DNA of 64,000 bases from Aquimarina pacifica (GCF_000520955.1 NZ_JACC01000029.1:1-64000); one strand, 5' to 3'. Positions 9,789-19,180 are shown, counted from the first letter of the stretch. A program made the numbers and translations. The notes: generated from the sequence alone by a model not told the origin.

Positions 9789-10208
9789 ATGGACGCTGGA
9801 GAAAGAATACTAATGGTTATAGATTTCCTTAAAATTTCTAAAAATAAGTTTTCTACCAAAATATTAGGATTATCTGCTAGTACCAAAATAGATCATATTA
9901 TTAAAGGTAGAAATCAATTAACCGCCGACTTTGCGAGTATAATTTGTAGAGCAGTACCAGAGATTAATTATGAGTGGTTATTAAGGGGTAATGGTGAAAT
10001 GTTAAAAGATACTAATAAATCTTTGCTAGATATTGACGATAATGCAACTAATATTGATATAAATAATTTAGCGTTTATGGCAATAAAGTATGAAGATGAA
10101 TTAATGAAAAACCCCTTATTCAAAAAAATGATCGAAAGACATTCGCTAATTATGTTAAATGACAAAATGCCAGAATTAATTGACAGAATATACAAACTAA
10201 AATCATAG
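9789..10208 (+). CDS. Phage-like XRE/HTH repressor
   Basis: 139 residues from the ATG at 9789. The N-terminal 65 residues form a helix-turn-helix domain typical of Bacteroidota phage repressors: AGERILMVIDFLKISKNKFS, then an HTH around LSASTKIDHIIKGRNQLTAD, then INYEWLLRGNGEML, the usual domain-closing motif. The C-terminal half is helical and has no visible peptidase Ser-Lys dyad. An in-frame ATG at 9762 would add nine residues. I prefer 9789 because those extra codons overlap an operator-like repeat and the HTH alignment begins there. The gene converges with the 99-residue gene, overlapping it by 6 bp. No integrase or other phage genes are seen nearby. Confidence 0.75.
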   Translation: MDAGERILMVIDFLKISKNKFSTKILGLSASTKIDHIIKGRNQLTADFASIICRAVPEINYEWLLRGNGEMLKDTNKSLLDIDDNATNIDINNLAFMAIKYEDELMKNPLFKKMIERHSLIMLNDKMPELIDRIYKLKS

Positions 10209-10502
10209 TAAATTATCATCCATAAAACTTTTGATAATTTCTGAAGTAATCAAGTTTTGCAACATTTGTTTACTTATGTTTTTTTTTGTGGCAACATTTT
10301 TCATTTCTAAAAAAATAATCATAAGTTTTCTTTCTTCTTCTAATATCTCATCAACTAATTTTTTCTCTAAATTATTAGCTTTCAGAATGTCTATTTCCTT
10401 TAAAAGAGAAATTTCAAAATCTTTTGGACTAATGGAACCCTTTTCAAATTGATCTACAGTTTCTTTGTAATTCTTTATTCTATAAATAATATGTTTTAAC
10501 AT
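10203..10502 (-). CDS. Hypothetical helical protein, 99 aa
   Basis: 99 residues, start ATG at 10502. Strongly helical and rich in Lys/Glu/Leu (for example KEIDILKANNLEKKLVDEIL), with no signal peptide or membrane segment; probably a small coiled-coil protein. It converges with the repressor gene (6-bp overlap) and follows the membrane-protein gene by 24 bp, so those two may be co-transcribed. No family recognised. Confidence 0.5.
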   Translation of the reverse strand: MLKHIIYRIKNYKETVDQFEKGSISPKDFEISLLKEIDILKANNLEKKLVDEILEEERKLMIIFLEMKNVATKKNISKQMLQNLITSEIIKSFMDDNLL

Positions 10503-10526
10503 TTGTTGGCTCGCCTAATAAAATAA

Positions 10527-11135
10527 TTACTTTTTCTTTAGTTTGGATTTCAAATACGACATACCACTTTCAATAACGGTTTCTTTATGTTGATTTATTA
10601 ATATTAAGGTATTAATATATTTAATTATCTGTCTGAATATTATAAAGGATATACCTAGAATAAATAAAGCAACAAAGGTATAAGCCAAATAATTATAATC
10701 GACATCAGGAATAAATACCCAAGTCAAATAAAAAAATCCAGAGACAAAAGGTGAAAGTAATGTGTATTGTAGATATTTTTGAATGACTTTAAATCTCTCT
10801 AAATTACTAACGGTAGAAATTGTAAACAATATTCCAATTACCAACAGGAATGTACATAAATGCCCACCAAGTGAATATAAAAAAGTTTGATAACTAGTAA
10901 AACCAAAAAACCTATTTTCTAAAATTTCATCTTTTACAAAAGCATGAAGGAATGGCATTAGTCCGCTTATAAGTATAAGTAGGAAACCAAACTTTTCAAT
11001 AAAAAATAGGTTAAAGGTCTTTTTAATCTTTAAGGCTTCTATATTAATGCCTTTTTTATCATCTATCTGTGGGTAATTCGACTCTATCTTTGTCGATTGA
11101 TTTGATTTCCAGTATTTCATTTTCCAAGTCTTCAT
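10527..11135 (-). CDS. Hypothetical membrane protein with four predicted helices
   Basis: About 200 residues. Four hydrophobic segments are visible at roughly 50-68, 85-108, 128-146 and 152-172. The N-terminus is a charged cytoplasmic-looking tail of about 45 residues and the C-terminus is basic (KSKLKKK). Possible starts are the GTG at 11141 or ATGs at 11135 and 11120. All overlap the 3' end of the small lipoprotein gene in another frame by at least 62 bp, and no in-frame ATG lies between that overlap and the first membrane helix. No family recognised. Confidence 0.55.
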   Translation of the reverse strand: MKTWKMKYWKSNQSTKIESNYPQIDDKKGINIEALKIKKTFNLFFIEKFGFLLILISGLMPFLHAFVKDEILENRFFGFTSYQTFLYSLGGHLCTFLLVIGILFTISTVSNLERFKVIQKYLQYTLLSPFVSGFFYLTWVFIPDVDYNYLAYTFVALFILGISFIIFRQIIKYINTLILINQHKETVIESGMSYLKSKLKKK

Positions 11136-11199
11136 TTTCACAACTCATGACAAAAACACTAATTAAAATAACGGCTAGGATAAGGCTAATTTTTTTCAT
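11059..11199 (-). CDS. 46-residue lipoprotein overlapping a membrane-protein gene
   Basis: From the ATG at 11199 the minus strand encodes MKKISLILAVILISVFVMSC followed by a 26-residue acidic tail (ENEDLENEILEIKSIDKDRV, ELPTDR) and a TGA at 11061-11059. The lipobox VMSC with a basic N-terminus and hydrophobic core is a good signal peptidase II site. The EIKSIDKD..PTDR ending resembles short lipoproteins that I associate with Flavobacteriaceae. It overlaps the start of the four-helix membrane protein in a different frame. Mature protein would be about 27 residues, lipid-anchored. Function unknown. Confidence 0.5.
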   Translation of the reverse strand: MKKISLILAVILISVFVMSCENEDLENEILEIKSIDKDRVELPTDR

Positions 11200-11841
11200 T
11201 TTTTCTAAACATTTTATAAGTTACTAACTTAAATTTAACTAAAAAATTTCTAGTTCAGTGTTAGGAAAAATGTCTTTCTTAATTAAGCCCTTAAAGCACC
11301 ATGTTTTATTGGTATTCTGATCATAATTGTTTGATTAACAAATTTATTTTACAAAGAAAGTGATTTTTGTTAAAAGAAAATTACGGTTTTACCGCGTATT
11401 TTTTTCGAAACATTATGTACCTGTTTCGAAACATAGGTTAGAGTGGGGGAGATGACTACATTTTTAGGTTAAATAAAATACTGGAAAAACATTAAAAGTT
11501 GTGTGATTTCCGAAAATATTAAAATTTAAGTGTCATCTCTTGTATCATTTTTTTCTCTATTCGTTTTTGTATTCTCGCAATAAAAGGATTATTTGATGTG
11601 TTGGACGGTATTTTTTTGTTACTCACATGAAATTTTAAAATTGCTTAAACCTAAGTAGCATATAAAATGTCTAAAACACAAAATTTTATGTAGAAAATTC
11701 GATAGAAAAAAGTACGGTTTTGAAGTAGGGTTTTCCTGCATTTTCACCCCTTTTTAGTACTTTAGAAAAGCCAAATCTCTTTATATAAAGTACTTTGAAA
11801 AAACCCTACAGGTTTTAGAAACCTGACAGGTCTGTTTATTT
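11200..11841. other. Long AT-rich intergenic region
   Basis: About 640 bp with no credible gene. Visible structure: two direct copies of TTTCGAAACAT (about 11403-11413 and 11423-11433) exactly 20 bp apart; an inverted pair GTAGGGTTTT (11725-11734) and AAAACCCTAC (11800-11809); and a terminator-like hairpin at 11803-11833. The region separates the accessory patch from the 3' end of the efflux operon. Confidence 0.5.
11803..11833 (-). terminator. Terminator hairpin after the third permease gene
   Basis: On the minus strand CAGGTTT-CTA-AAACCTG forms a 7-bp stem, with partly paired ACC/GGT flanks, and runs into TTTTTT. It begins 8 bp after the stop of the last permease gene. It closes the ABC efflux operon and shares its core sequence with the hairpins at 14257 and 55660. 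Confidence 0.6.
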
Positions 11842-14229
11842 TTACTCGGTTCTTAAGCTTTTTATAGGATTTGCTGTTGCAGCCTTGATTGCCTGATAAC
11901 TAATTGTGATAATTGTAACAACCAATAAACCTCCTATCGCAGAAGCAAAAACCCACCATTTAATCTCGATACGATACGTATACTTTTGTAACCAAATATT
12001 CATGGTATACCAAGCCAATGGTGTTGCAATTATTCCCGCAATTAGGATAAGTTTAAAAAAGTCTTGTACAAACAATACCAAAATACTGGTTACGTTACTG
12101 CCAAGAACTTTTCTGATCCCAATCTCCTTAGTTCTTTGAGCTACAAAAAATGAAATCAAGCCATAGAGCCCTAAGCAACTAATAAAAATAGCTAAGCCAG
12201 AAAATAATTTTGATAAGGATAATAAGCGTTGTTCTTCGGCGTATTGTTTTGCCACGCGTTCATCTAGAAATTTGAATTGGTAAGTATACTCTGGGAAAAC
12301 TTCCTTCCATCGCTCTTCGATACCTGCTAATGTAGTTGCAATATCCTTTCCTTTGATTTTGACGGCAAGTTCATGATATGCATGAGGGGCAGGTGCAATA
12401 AATACGGGGCTAATATCTTCATGAAAATTTTGATCATGAAAATTGGCTACAACACCTACAATAGAGGCCTTAACAGCTCCTCCACTGAAGTTTACTTGCT
12501 TACCCAATAATTCCTCTGAAGAAGCAAGACCTAACTTTTCTGCAAGCTTCTCGTTTACCACAACTTCGGTGATCGAATCAGAAACATAAAAATTACGCCC
12601 TACCAACAATTGTAAACCAAAAGTATTGATATACCCCTCATCTGCTAATTTTGCAGAAATCGAAAACTCCTCGTCTTCAGAACGGTTATGATATTTTATA
12701 CTTGTCCCCCAATTGTTCTCTGCTCCTCCAGGACTTGATAAACAGGCGGTACTATACTTGACTCCGGCGAGTTGAGAAAGACGCTCTTTTAAGCCTTCCC
12801 TCTTGATATTTTCGATTTCTTCAGGAATTTCGAGCATTACAATAGCATCTTTTTCGAATCCTAAATCTGCCGTCACTGCATAGTTAATTTGTCTGCCAAT
12901 GATTATAGTTGAAGTAATCAGTATAATAGAAATTATGAATTGAGCAGTGACCAAAATCTTACGAGTAAGCTTGCCTCCTGTATCTGTTTGAGTTAATTTC
13001 CCTTTCAGCGCAAGCGTTGGTAAAATTCTTGCCAACAAAATACCAGGATAGCTTCCTGCTATAAGTGCAACGCATAGTAATAATATCACTACAAAACTTA
13101 TGAACTTCAAATTTAACAGTGTGTTTACCTCGAGATGTAATTCGAAGAATGCATTAAAATAAGGCAATGACAGTATCGCAATAGTAAGTCCCAAAATCAT
13201 TGCAAAAAGACTAATGATAAAGGTCTCTGCGATAAACTGCCAAAACAAATGTTGTTTTACTCCTCCCAGAACTTTTCGAATTCCGATCTCCTTAGACCTT
13301 GTGAACGCTTGCGCTGTAGAGATATTAATAAAATTTATACAAGCTACCGCAATGAGAAACACACCTATCAAACCAAAAACCCAAAGCAAATCTGAATTGA
13401 TGCCTCCTGCATATCTTTTGTCAAAATGAATAGTACTTAATGATTGAAGCTTGTATCGATGCACATTTTTACTGGTAGGACGATGTTTGGCTACTAATTC
13501 TACCAAGGTCTTTTCAATATGATCAATATTCTGGTTTGGATGCAACAATGTAAAACATTGCAAACTACCATTGATGCCTCCCCAGGATTCGCCGGACACA
13601 AAATCATCATAGCTTTTTAAGGTTTTGAATGACGGAAATATGGATCCCTTGATCACCGTCGTTTCTGGCAAGTCTTTGAGCACTCCTATTATTTGAATGG
13701 TTTCGGCATTATCCAAAATAAAGGTTTGACCCAAAGCGGTATTACTATCAAACATTTTAGTGGCAAAACTCTCAGTAATGTAGGCGGTATTAGGTTCGGC
13801 CAATGTTCGATTACTGAGTTTATCGATAAGTGGAAAATTAAGTATCTCAAAAAAATCAGGTTCTGCAAAGACAATATCTTCCTTTAGGCGTTTTGCATTA
13901 TTTCCTTCAGTGCCATTAACCTGCCACTGCTCTCTTATGAATATTTTTGCAACCTTTTGAGCATAATTATACGCTGTTCTAAAGCTATTTGTAAAACCTG
14001 GCGGCACCGCAGCTTCATAGTCAATATCATCTCTATGCTCTTCGGTCACTATTCTATAAATACGATCAGAATTGGCATGAAAATTATCGAATTGCAGGTG
14101 ATGATTTACGAATAACACGATTAAAATCGTACACCCAAAACCAAGTGCTAATCCTAAAATATTGATAAAAGCAAACACTTTTCGTTTACGAAGATTGCGC
14201 CAAGCGATTTTAAGATGATTTTTAAACAT
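11842..14229 (-). CDS. FtsX/MacB-type ABC transporter permease (third of three)
   Basis: 795 residues. The architecture is a double FtsX permease: one N-terminal membrane helix (about 18-44), a MacB-like periplasmic domain, three helices (about 285-405), a fifth helix (about 425-447), a second periplasmic domain and three C-terminal helices (about 680-785). Family motifs SKEIGIRKVLG and TKEIGIRKVLGSN mark the two FtsX cores. It is the last gene of the efflux operon; start MFKNHLKIAWRNLRKRK matches its two paralogues. With the single upstream ATPase it probably drives MacB-like, periplasm-to-outside export or mechanotransmission. Substrate unknown. Transcription appears to end at the hairpin just downstream. 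Confidence 0.9.
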   Translation of the reverse strand: MFKNHLKIAWRNLRKRKVFAFINILGLALGFGCTILIVLFVNHHLQFDNFHANSDRIYRIVTEEHRDDIDYEAAVPPGFTNSFRTAYNYAQKVAKIFIREQWQVNGTEGNNAKRLKEDIVFAEPDFFEILNFPLIDKLSNRTLAEPNTAYITESFATKMFDSNTALGQTFILDNAETIQIIGVLKDLPETTVIKGSIFPSFKTLKSYDDFVSGESWGGINGSLQCFTLLHPNQNIDHIEKTLVELVAKHRPTSKNVHRYKLQSLSTIHFDKRYAGGINSDLLWVFGLIGVFLIAVACINFINISTAQAFTRSKEIGIRKVLGGVKQHLFWQFIAETFIISLFAMILGLTIAILSLPYFNAFFELHLEVNTLLNLKFISFVVILLLCVALIAGSYPGILLARILPTLALKGKLTQTDTGGKLTRKILVTAQFIISIILITSTIIIGRQINYAVTADLGFEKDAIVMLEIPEEIENIKREGLKERLSQLAGVKYSTACLSSPGGAENNWGTSIKYHNRSEDEEFSISAKLADEGYINTFGLQLLVGRNFYVSDSITEVVVNEKLAEKLGLASSEELLGKQVNFSGGAVKASIVGVVANFHDQNFHEDISPVFIAPAPHAYHELAVKIKGKDIATTLAGIEERWKEVFPEYTYQFKFLDERVAKQYAEEQRLLSLSKLFSGLAIFISCLGLYGLISFFVAQRTKEIGIRKVLGSNVTSILVLFVQDFFKLILIAGIIATPLAWYTMNIWLQKYTYRIEIKWWVFASAIGGLLVVTIITISYQAIKAATANPIKSLRTE

Positions 14230-14256
14230 AATTCTTTCGTTTTTTGATGATTAACC

Positions 14257-14292
14257 CAGACCCGTTAAGTTTTCGAAAACCTGACGGGTCTG
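14257..14292. repeat. Palindromic hairpin between permease genes
   Basis: A 36-bp near-perfect palindrome. The outer stem CAGACCCGT/ACGGGTCTG encloses GTTTTCGAAAAC, itself self-complementary. It begins 7 bp after the stop of the middle permease and ends 28 bp before the last permease. On the minus strand it has no T-run after it, so it is more likely an intergenic palindrome or an mRNA-stabilising/attenuating hairpin inside the operon than a full terminator. It shares the arrangement AAATAAACAGACC(C/T)GTCAGGTTT after a stop codon with the hairpin at 11803. Confidence 0.6.
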
Positions 14293-14299
14293 TTTATTT

Positions 14300-16732
14300 T
14301 TATTCTGTTCGCAGACTTTTTGTCGGATTCATAACTGCTGCTTTAATACTCTGATAGCCCACTGTAAGTGCCGAAATAATAAAGGCCAAAAACGCTGCCA
14401 AGACAAAAACCCACCAAGCAATCTCTATTCGATACGAAAAATCTTCTAACCATCTATTCATAGCATACCACCCCAGGGGCAACGAGACCAGAATAGCAAC
14501 TGCAACAAGTTTCAGAAAATCAACGGTCAGTCGCAAGGTTATTTGACTAACACTTGCCCCCATAACTTTTCTGATTCCGATTTCTTTTATTCTTCTTTCG
14601 GCATTAAATGTTGCCAAACCAAATAGCCCTAAGCAAGCAATCAAAATTGACAGTAACGCAAAAGAAGCAAAAACCTTCCCTAATCGTTGCTCTTCTTTAT
14701 AGGTGTTATTAAACGATTCATCCATGAAGTAGTAATTAAAAGGCTGCCCTGGAGCAATTGTATTCCATATTTTCTCGATACTCCCTATAGTAGAAGAAAA
14801 GTTTCCTTCTACATTTAGTCTAATTACCATTTTATCAGAATAGTTACCTAAAGAGAGGCTCAAAGCTCGAATATCATTTCTTAGAGATTCAAAATGAAAA
14901 TCCTTTACAACACCAACAATTGTTGAAAAGGTTCTATCACTATTATCAATACTCGATAACCTCATCCCCAATGCTTCTTTGGGTGATACATCTAATATTT
15001 TTAATGCAGCCTCATTAATAATTACGCTTGTAGAATCCGTGGCAAATTGACGATCAAAATCACGACCAGCAATTAGTTCTATGCCCAAAGTAGATATATA
15101 TTCATGATCAACGGACCAGTTCTGTAGATTTATAGCATTTTCTTGATTTGCAATACCGTCTTTATTAAAAGAATTATCTCTTCTAGCTGAAGGGGTAGGT
15201 AAAAAACTACTTAATGACGCGCTTTTTATTGATCCCAATTGAGAAACTTGTTCCTTAAAAGATTGCACCTTATTTCGGTCTACATGAATATCATTTACAA
15301 TCAAAATCTGATCCTTTGAATACCCCAAATCTTTATTCTGAATAAAGTGTAATTGCTGAAAAACTACTAGGGTACTTACTATCAAGAAAACTGAAATTGT
15401 AAATTGAAATACGACCAATGAATTTCTCAGCCTATTTCCTCCTACATTATGATTACTTGTACTTTTAAGAACTTTAATAGGCATAAAATTTGACATAAAA
15501 AATGCAGGATACATCCCCGAGAGTACTCCTAGGAGCAGGGTACAAATCAATATGATAAGCCAAAATATAGGGTTTGAAAAGGGCATCAAAATTGATGTTC
15601 CTGCAAGTTCATTAAAAAAAGGCAATACAATAACAGCCAATATAATTGCAAATAACAGTGCGATAAGAGAAAGTAGCCCGGATTCAATTAGGAACTGTCT
15701 AATTAGTTCTATCTTACCCGAACCCAAAGTTTTACGAACACCTACTTCTTTTGCCCTTTTAAGAGAATGTGCTGTAGATAGATTAACAAAATTAACCCCT
15801 GCCAACACTAAAAGAAATAAGCCGATAAATGAAAGAATATAGATGTTCTGGATATCATTGTTAGGACTAAACTCAGGAAACCTATTAGAATATAGATGAA
15901 TATCTGTTAAAGCAATAGTACTAAACCTCCAATAATTGCCTGTATCCAAAAATTGTTTCTTAGTAATTCCCGGATAATAAGCCTGAGCAAAAGGCACTAA
16001 GTATTTATCTAAGTAGGATTGTAGTCCCAGCTCTAGACTTTCTACCTTGGCTCCTGGCACTAGTTTTAGAAAGGTGGGAAAATCATGATTCCCCCAATTC
16101 TCTAAGGCAGCATATTCATTACCGGACATTGACATAAAAACACCGTGATTTCTCAGAAAAGAGTTTTTGGGCAAATCATCAATCACTCCGGTTACCGTAT
16201 AAGTTATTTCATTATTTAATACCATTGTTTGGCCAAGCGCTTCTGCTGTTCCAAAATGTTTTTCTGCCACAGTTTTGGTAAGCACTAAGGAGTTTGGTTC
16301 TACTAGTGCAGTTTTGATATTTCCTACTAACAAATCAATACCAAACATTTTAAAAAAAGTAGCGTCAACATAAGTAACTCCAGATTCTTTTACACTATTA
16401 GCAACGTCACTTTTACGCATAAGCACACTCCCTTCTCTTTTAAATCGAGTTGTCAATTCTATTTGTGCAAAATCCCGTTGTAAAGCTGATGCCATTGAAG
16501 GTGATGCTTCAGAAAATTCATGAGTTTCTCCACCGAATTTAAGATCTGTATTAATTCTATATATTCTATCGGCATCTGCAAACATGCTGTCAAAACTCAA
16601 CTCGTCATAGATATATAGAGAGATAAGTATGACTCCTGCCATACCTGTTGCGAGACCAAAAACATTGAGAAATGTAAAAAAGAGACTTTTCTTAAGGCTT
16701 CTTAAGGCAATTTTTAAATAATTCTTAAACAT
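14300..16732 (-). CDS. FtsX/MacB-type ABC transporter permease (second of three)
   Basis: 810 residues with the same eight-helix, double-FtsX layout as its neighbours: first helix about 18-44, helices 2-4 about 290-410, helix 5 about 435-455, helices 6-8 about 690-800. Core motifs RAKEVGVRKTLGSG and RIKEIGIRKVMGAS are present. It lies 24 bp after the first permease gene and is preceded by the shared TCATCAAAAAACGAACAATT leader next to the ATG. The three permeases have clearly diverged in their periplasmic domains, so they may form heteromeric pairs or handle different substrates with one ATPase; that is inference. Confidence 0.9.
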   Translation of the reverse strand: MFKNYLKIALRSLKKSLFFTFLNVFGLATGMAGVILISLYIYDELSFDSMFADADRIYRINTDLKFGGETHEFSEASPSMASALQRDFAQIELTTRFKREGSVLMRKSDVANSVKESGVTYVDATFFKMFGIDLLVGNIKTALVEPNSLVLTKTVAEKHFGTAEALGQTMVLNNEITYTVTGVIDDLPKNSFLRNHGVFMSMSGNEYAALENWGNHDFPTFLKLVPGAKVESLELGLQSYLDKYLVPFAQAYYPGITKKQFLDTGNYWRFSTIALTDIHLYSNRFPEFSPNNDIQNIYILSFIGLFLLVLAGVNFVNLSTAHSLKRAKEVGVRKTLGSGKIELIRQFLIESGLLSLIALLFAIILAVIVLPFFNELAGTSILMPFSNPIFWLIILICTLLLGVLSGMYPAFFMSNFMPIKVLKSTSNHNVGGNRLRNSLVVFQFTISVFLIVSTLVVFQQLHFIQNKDLGYSKDQILIVNDIHVDRNKVQSFKEQVSQLGSIKSASLSSFLPTPSARRDNSFNKDGIANQENAINLQNWSVDHEYISTLGIELIAGRDFDRQFATDSTSVIINEAALKILDVSPKEALGMRLSSIDNSDRTFSTIVGVVKDFHFESLRNDIRALSLSLGNYSDKMVIRLNVEGNFSSTIGSIEKIWNTIAPGQPFNYYFMDESFNNTYKEEQRLGKVFASFALLSILIACLGLFGLATFNAERRIKEIGIRKVMGASVSQITLRLTVDFLKLVAVAILVSLPLGWYAMNRWLEDFSYRIEIAWWVFVLAAFLAFIISALTVGYQSIKAAVMNPTKSLRTE

Positions 16733-16756
16733 AATTGTTCGTTTTTTGATGATAAC

Positions 16757-19180
16757 TTATTCTGTCTGTAAACTTTTGATTGGATTTACTATTGCTGCTT
16801 TTATCGATTGAAAACTTACCGTCGCAATAGTCATGATAAGACATAATAATCCTGTAATAACCAACGTCCACCATTCAAAATTTATCCGGTATGCAAAGCC
16901 CATAAGCCATTTGTTTAATAAGTACCAGGTTATGGGTGCTGCCATAACCCATCCCAAAAACACTAAAACCAAAAAGTCTTTTGATAAGAGATAGAGTAAT
17001 TCTATAATACTTGAGCCCAATACTTTTCGAATTCCGATTTCTTTTGTTCTACTTCTTGCCACAAAAGCACTCATTGCAAAAAGTCCCATACACGTCAAAA
17101 AAATCACAATACTTGAAAAGAAATTTAAAAGCTTGAGATGTTCTTTATCTTGATCAAAAAAGCGATCAAACTTATCTCCTAGGATATTAAGCTCCATGGG
17201 TGTTGCAGGATCAAAAGAATCGTTTACCCTTTTAAGCGCTGCTATTGTTTCTGACCAATCAGCGGTTTTTATTTTTAGGGTATAATAATCAATTGAATGC
17301 ACTGGGTTATTCCAATTTGCAATGATTAATGGTTTTATATTAGTTCTAAAATCTTCTATCTGAAAATCTTCTACAACACCTGCTATTTGTGCTAGAAATG
17401 GTTCCTTTAAGTTTTCATTAGATCCCCCAAAATTCGCTGAAGGCATCGTAATATATTGTCCTATTGGGTTTTCTAATCCCAAGGCAGTGAGCGCAGAACT
17501 GTTTATAAAAACTTTGGTACTATCTGAAGGAGCACCTTTAAAATTCGAACCTTTAATAAGTTTCAAATTATACGTTTGTAAAAAATTATCATCTGCACCA
17601 ATAAACATCATATCATGGGCATCTGCAGAAGCTTGTCCTTTTCGTCTTGCCTTGACCATCGGTATGTTTTTCCATTCACCCGGCACTCGTGAACTTGTGC
17701 TAACGGCGCTTACTTCAGGAATTCTTAAAAACTCTGCTTTTATCGCCTTAAACTGTTTGCGTAAAATACGGCTATTGATATCGATAGTTACCAGTCCTTC
17801 TTTTTCAAAACCTATTTCTCTTTTTTCTAAAAAACTCATTTGTCTATTGAATACAACAGAAGCGGTAAGAAAAGTTATTACTGCAATGAACTGAAATGTA
17901 AGCATAACTCTTCTGAATGGTAGTTTTGAACCCACAGAAATCGTGTTTTTCAAAGACGAAGACATTCCCGAACGAATAATCAACCAAAAGGGATAGGCAA
18001 CAGATAAAATACCTAGCAAAATACCAAAAAACAACACAGTTAACATTCCTTTGATCGGTATTTGGGTCAACCTTAATGAGGTCCCAAACCAACCCTGAAC
18101 ATGTGACTGTCCTACCCATAATAATGCGTATGCCAATGCCATTGAAATGGAAATCACTATTACACTTTCTAATAAAAATTGATATAATAGATTCAATTTT
18201 CCTGAACCTAATATCTGACGAAGTCCTATTTCTTTAGATCGATCTATAAAAGCAATATTTAATAACCCTGTATAATTAGAACATGCAACCAAAAGAATTA
18301 GAACGGCAATCCAGAAAAATAATCTTACATATAATCCGTTTCCCTTGGACTTGTTAATTTCTCCTTCTACATCATTTTCATAAAGGTGAATATCCTGTAT
18401 TGCCTGAAGGGCATACGAACTATTAAAAGTCCTATCTGCTGGATAATTTTCTTTGGCTAGAGTAGTGATTTTATTATTCAAAGTACTTATATCAGCATTG
18501 GGTAATACCTTGAAATAAGTGATTAACTCGTTTCTTGACCAATTCGATGACATGAATCTATCGAACCAATTAAAAACTTCTGAAGCCATTTGATGGCTAA
18601 AGAAAACAAAGTTTTCTAAATGAGAGTTTTCAGGAAAATCTTCTAAAACGCCAACTACAGGATAATCTCCATAACCCGTTTTTAAAATTTTTCCCATTGC
18701 AGGTTGTTTTCCAAAGTAAATCTCCTTTATTGATTTAGTCAAAATAATACCATTAGGTCGGTCGGATAGATTAGTAGAAATTCCTTCTACCAAAGGAAAA
18801 TCAAATACCTTCAAAAAATTATCATCTAAAACCGCAATTTGTTGATGATTAACAGTCGCTGGGTCATTACCAACATTAACCCTTCCCATGTATAAAATCT
18901 GAGTTTGATTACTTACCTCATCAAATAATAGTTTGGATTCATGCCCTATTTTTGGAGGCGATTGAGCCAACTCATGTTGTGTGCCATTTTCATCAGTTGT
19001 TTTTTGAAGAAGTCGAAAAACCTGCTTCTGATTCTGATCAAAAGAGGTTTCCTTTAAGACATAGGCATTAAGAAGGAAAAAGCAAAAGAATCCCATAGTA
19101 AGACCAAGGATATTGATCATTGTAAAGGATCTATTATTTTTAAGATATCTAAAAGCAATTTTTAAGTGATTCTTAAGCAT
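16757..19180 (-). CDS. FtsX/MacB-type ABC transporter permease (first of three)
   Basis: 807 residues, double-FtsX with eight predicted helices (first about 18-42; three at about 285-405; one at about 425-445; three at about 690-800). FtsX core motifs are DRSKEIGLRQILGSG and SRTKEIGIRKVLGSS. It starts MLKNHLKIAFRYLKNNR, resembling the other two. It follows the 61-residue membrane peptide by 36 bp and lies 24 bp before the next permease. Export function with the operon's TolC, adaptor and ATPase is inferred from context. Confidence 0.9.
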   Translation of the reverse strand: MLKNHLKIAFRYLKNNRSFTMINILGLTMGFFCFFLLNAYVLKETSFDQNQKQVFRLLQKTTDENGTQHELAQSPPKIGHESKLLFDEVSNQTQILYMGRVNVGNDPATVNHQQIAVLDDNFLKVFDFPLVEGISTNLSDRPNGIILTKSIKEIYFGKQPAMGKILKTGYGDYPVVGVLEDFPENSHLENFVFFSHQMASEVFNWFDRFMSSNWSRNELITYFKVLPNADISTLNNKITTLAKENYPADRTFNSSYALQAIQDIHLYENDVEGEINKSKGNGLYVRLFFWIAVLILLVACSNYTGLLNIAFIDRSKEIGLRQILGSGKLNLLYQFLLESVIVISISMALAYALLWVGQSHVQGWFGTSLRLTQIPIKGMLTVLFFGILLGILSVAYPFWLIIRSGMSSSLKNTISVGSKLPFRRVMLTFQFIAVITFLTASVVFNRQMSFLEKREIGFEKEGLVTIDINSRILRKQFKAIKAEFLRIPEVSAVSTSSRVPGEWKNIPMVKARRKGQASADAHDMMFIGADDNFLQTYNLKLIKGSNFKGAPSDSTKVFINSSALTALGLENPIGQYITMPSANFGGSNENLKEPFLAQIAGVVEDFQIEDFRTNIKPLIIANWNNPVHSIDYYTLKIKTADWSETIAALKRVNDSFDPATPMELNILGDKFDRFFDQDKEHLKLLNFFSSIVIFLTCMGLFAMSAFVARSRTKEIGIRKVLGSSIIELLYLLSKDFLVLVFLGWVMAAPITWYLLNKWLMGFAYRINFEWWTLVITGLLCLIMTIATVSFQSIKAAIVNPIKSLQTE

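Noticed and set aside
8302-11199. Intact prophage
   Set aside because: Only a repressor-like gene and small unknown genes are present; no integrase, terminase, capsid or lysis genes.
11449-11539. Inverted pair GAGATGAC/GTCATCTC
   Set aside because: Only 8 bp with a 75-bp gap in AT-rich DNA; expected by chance.
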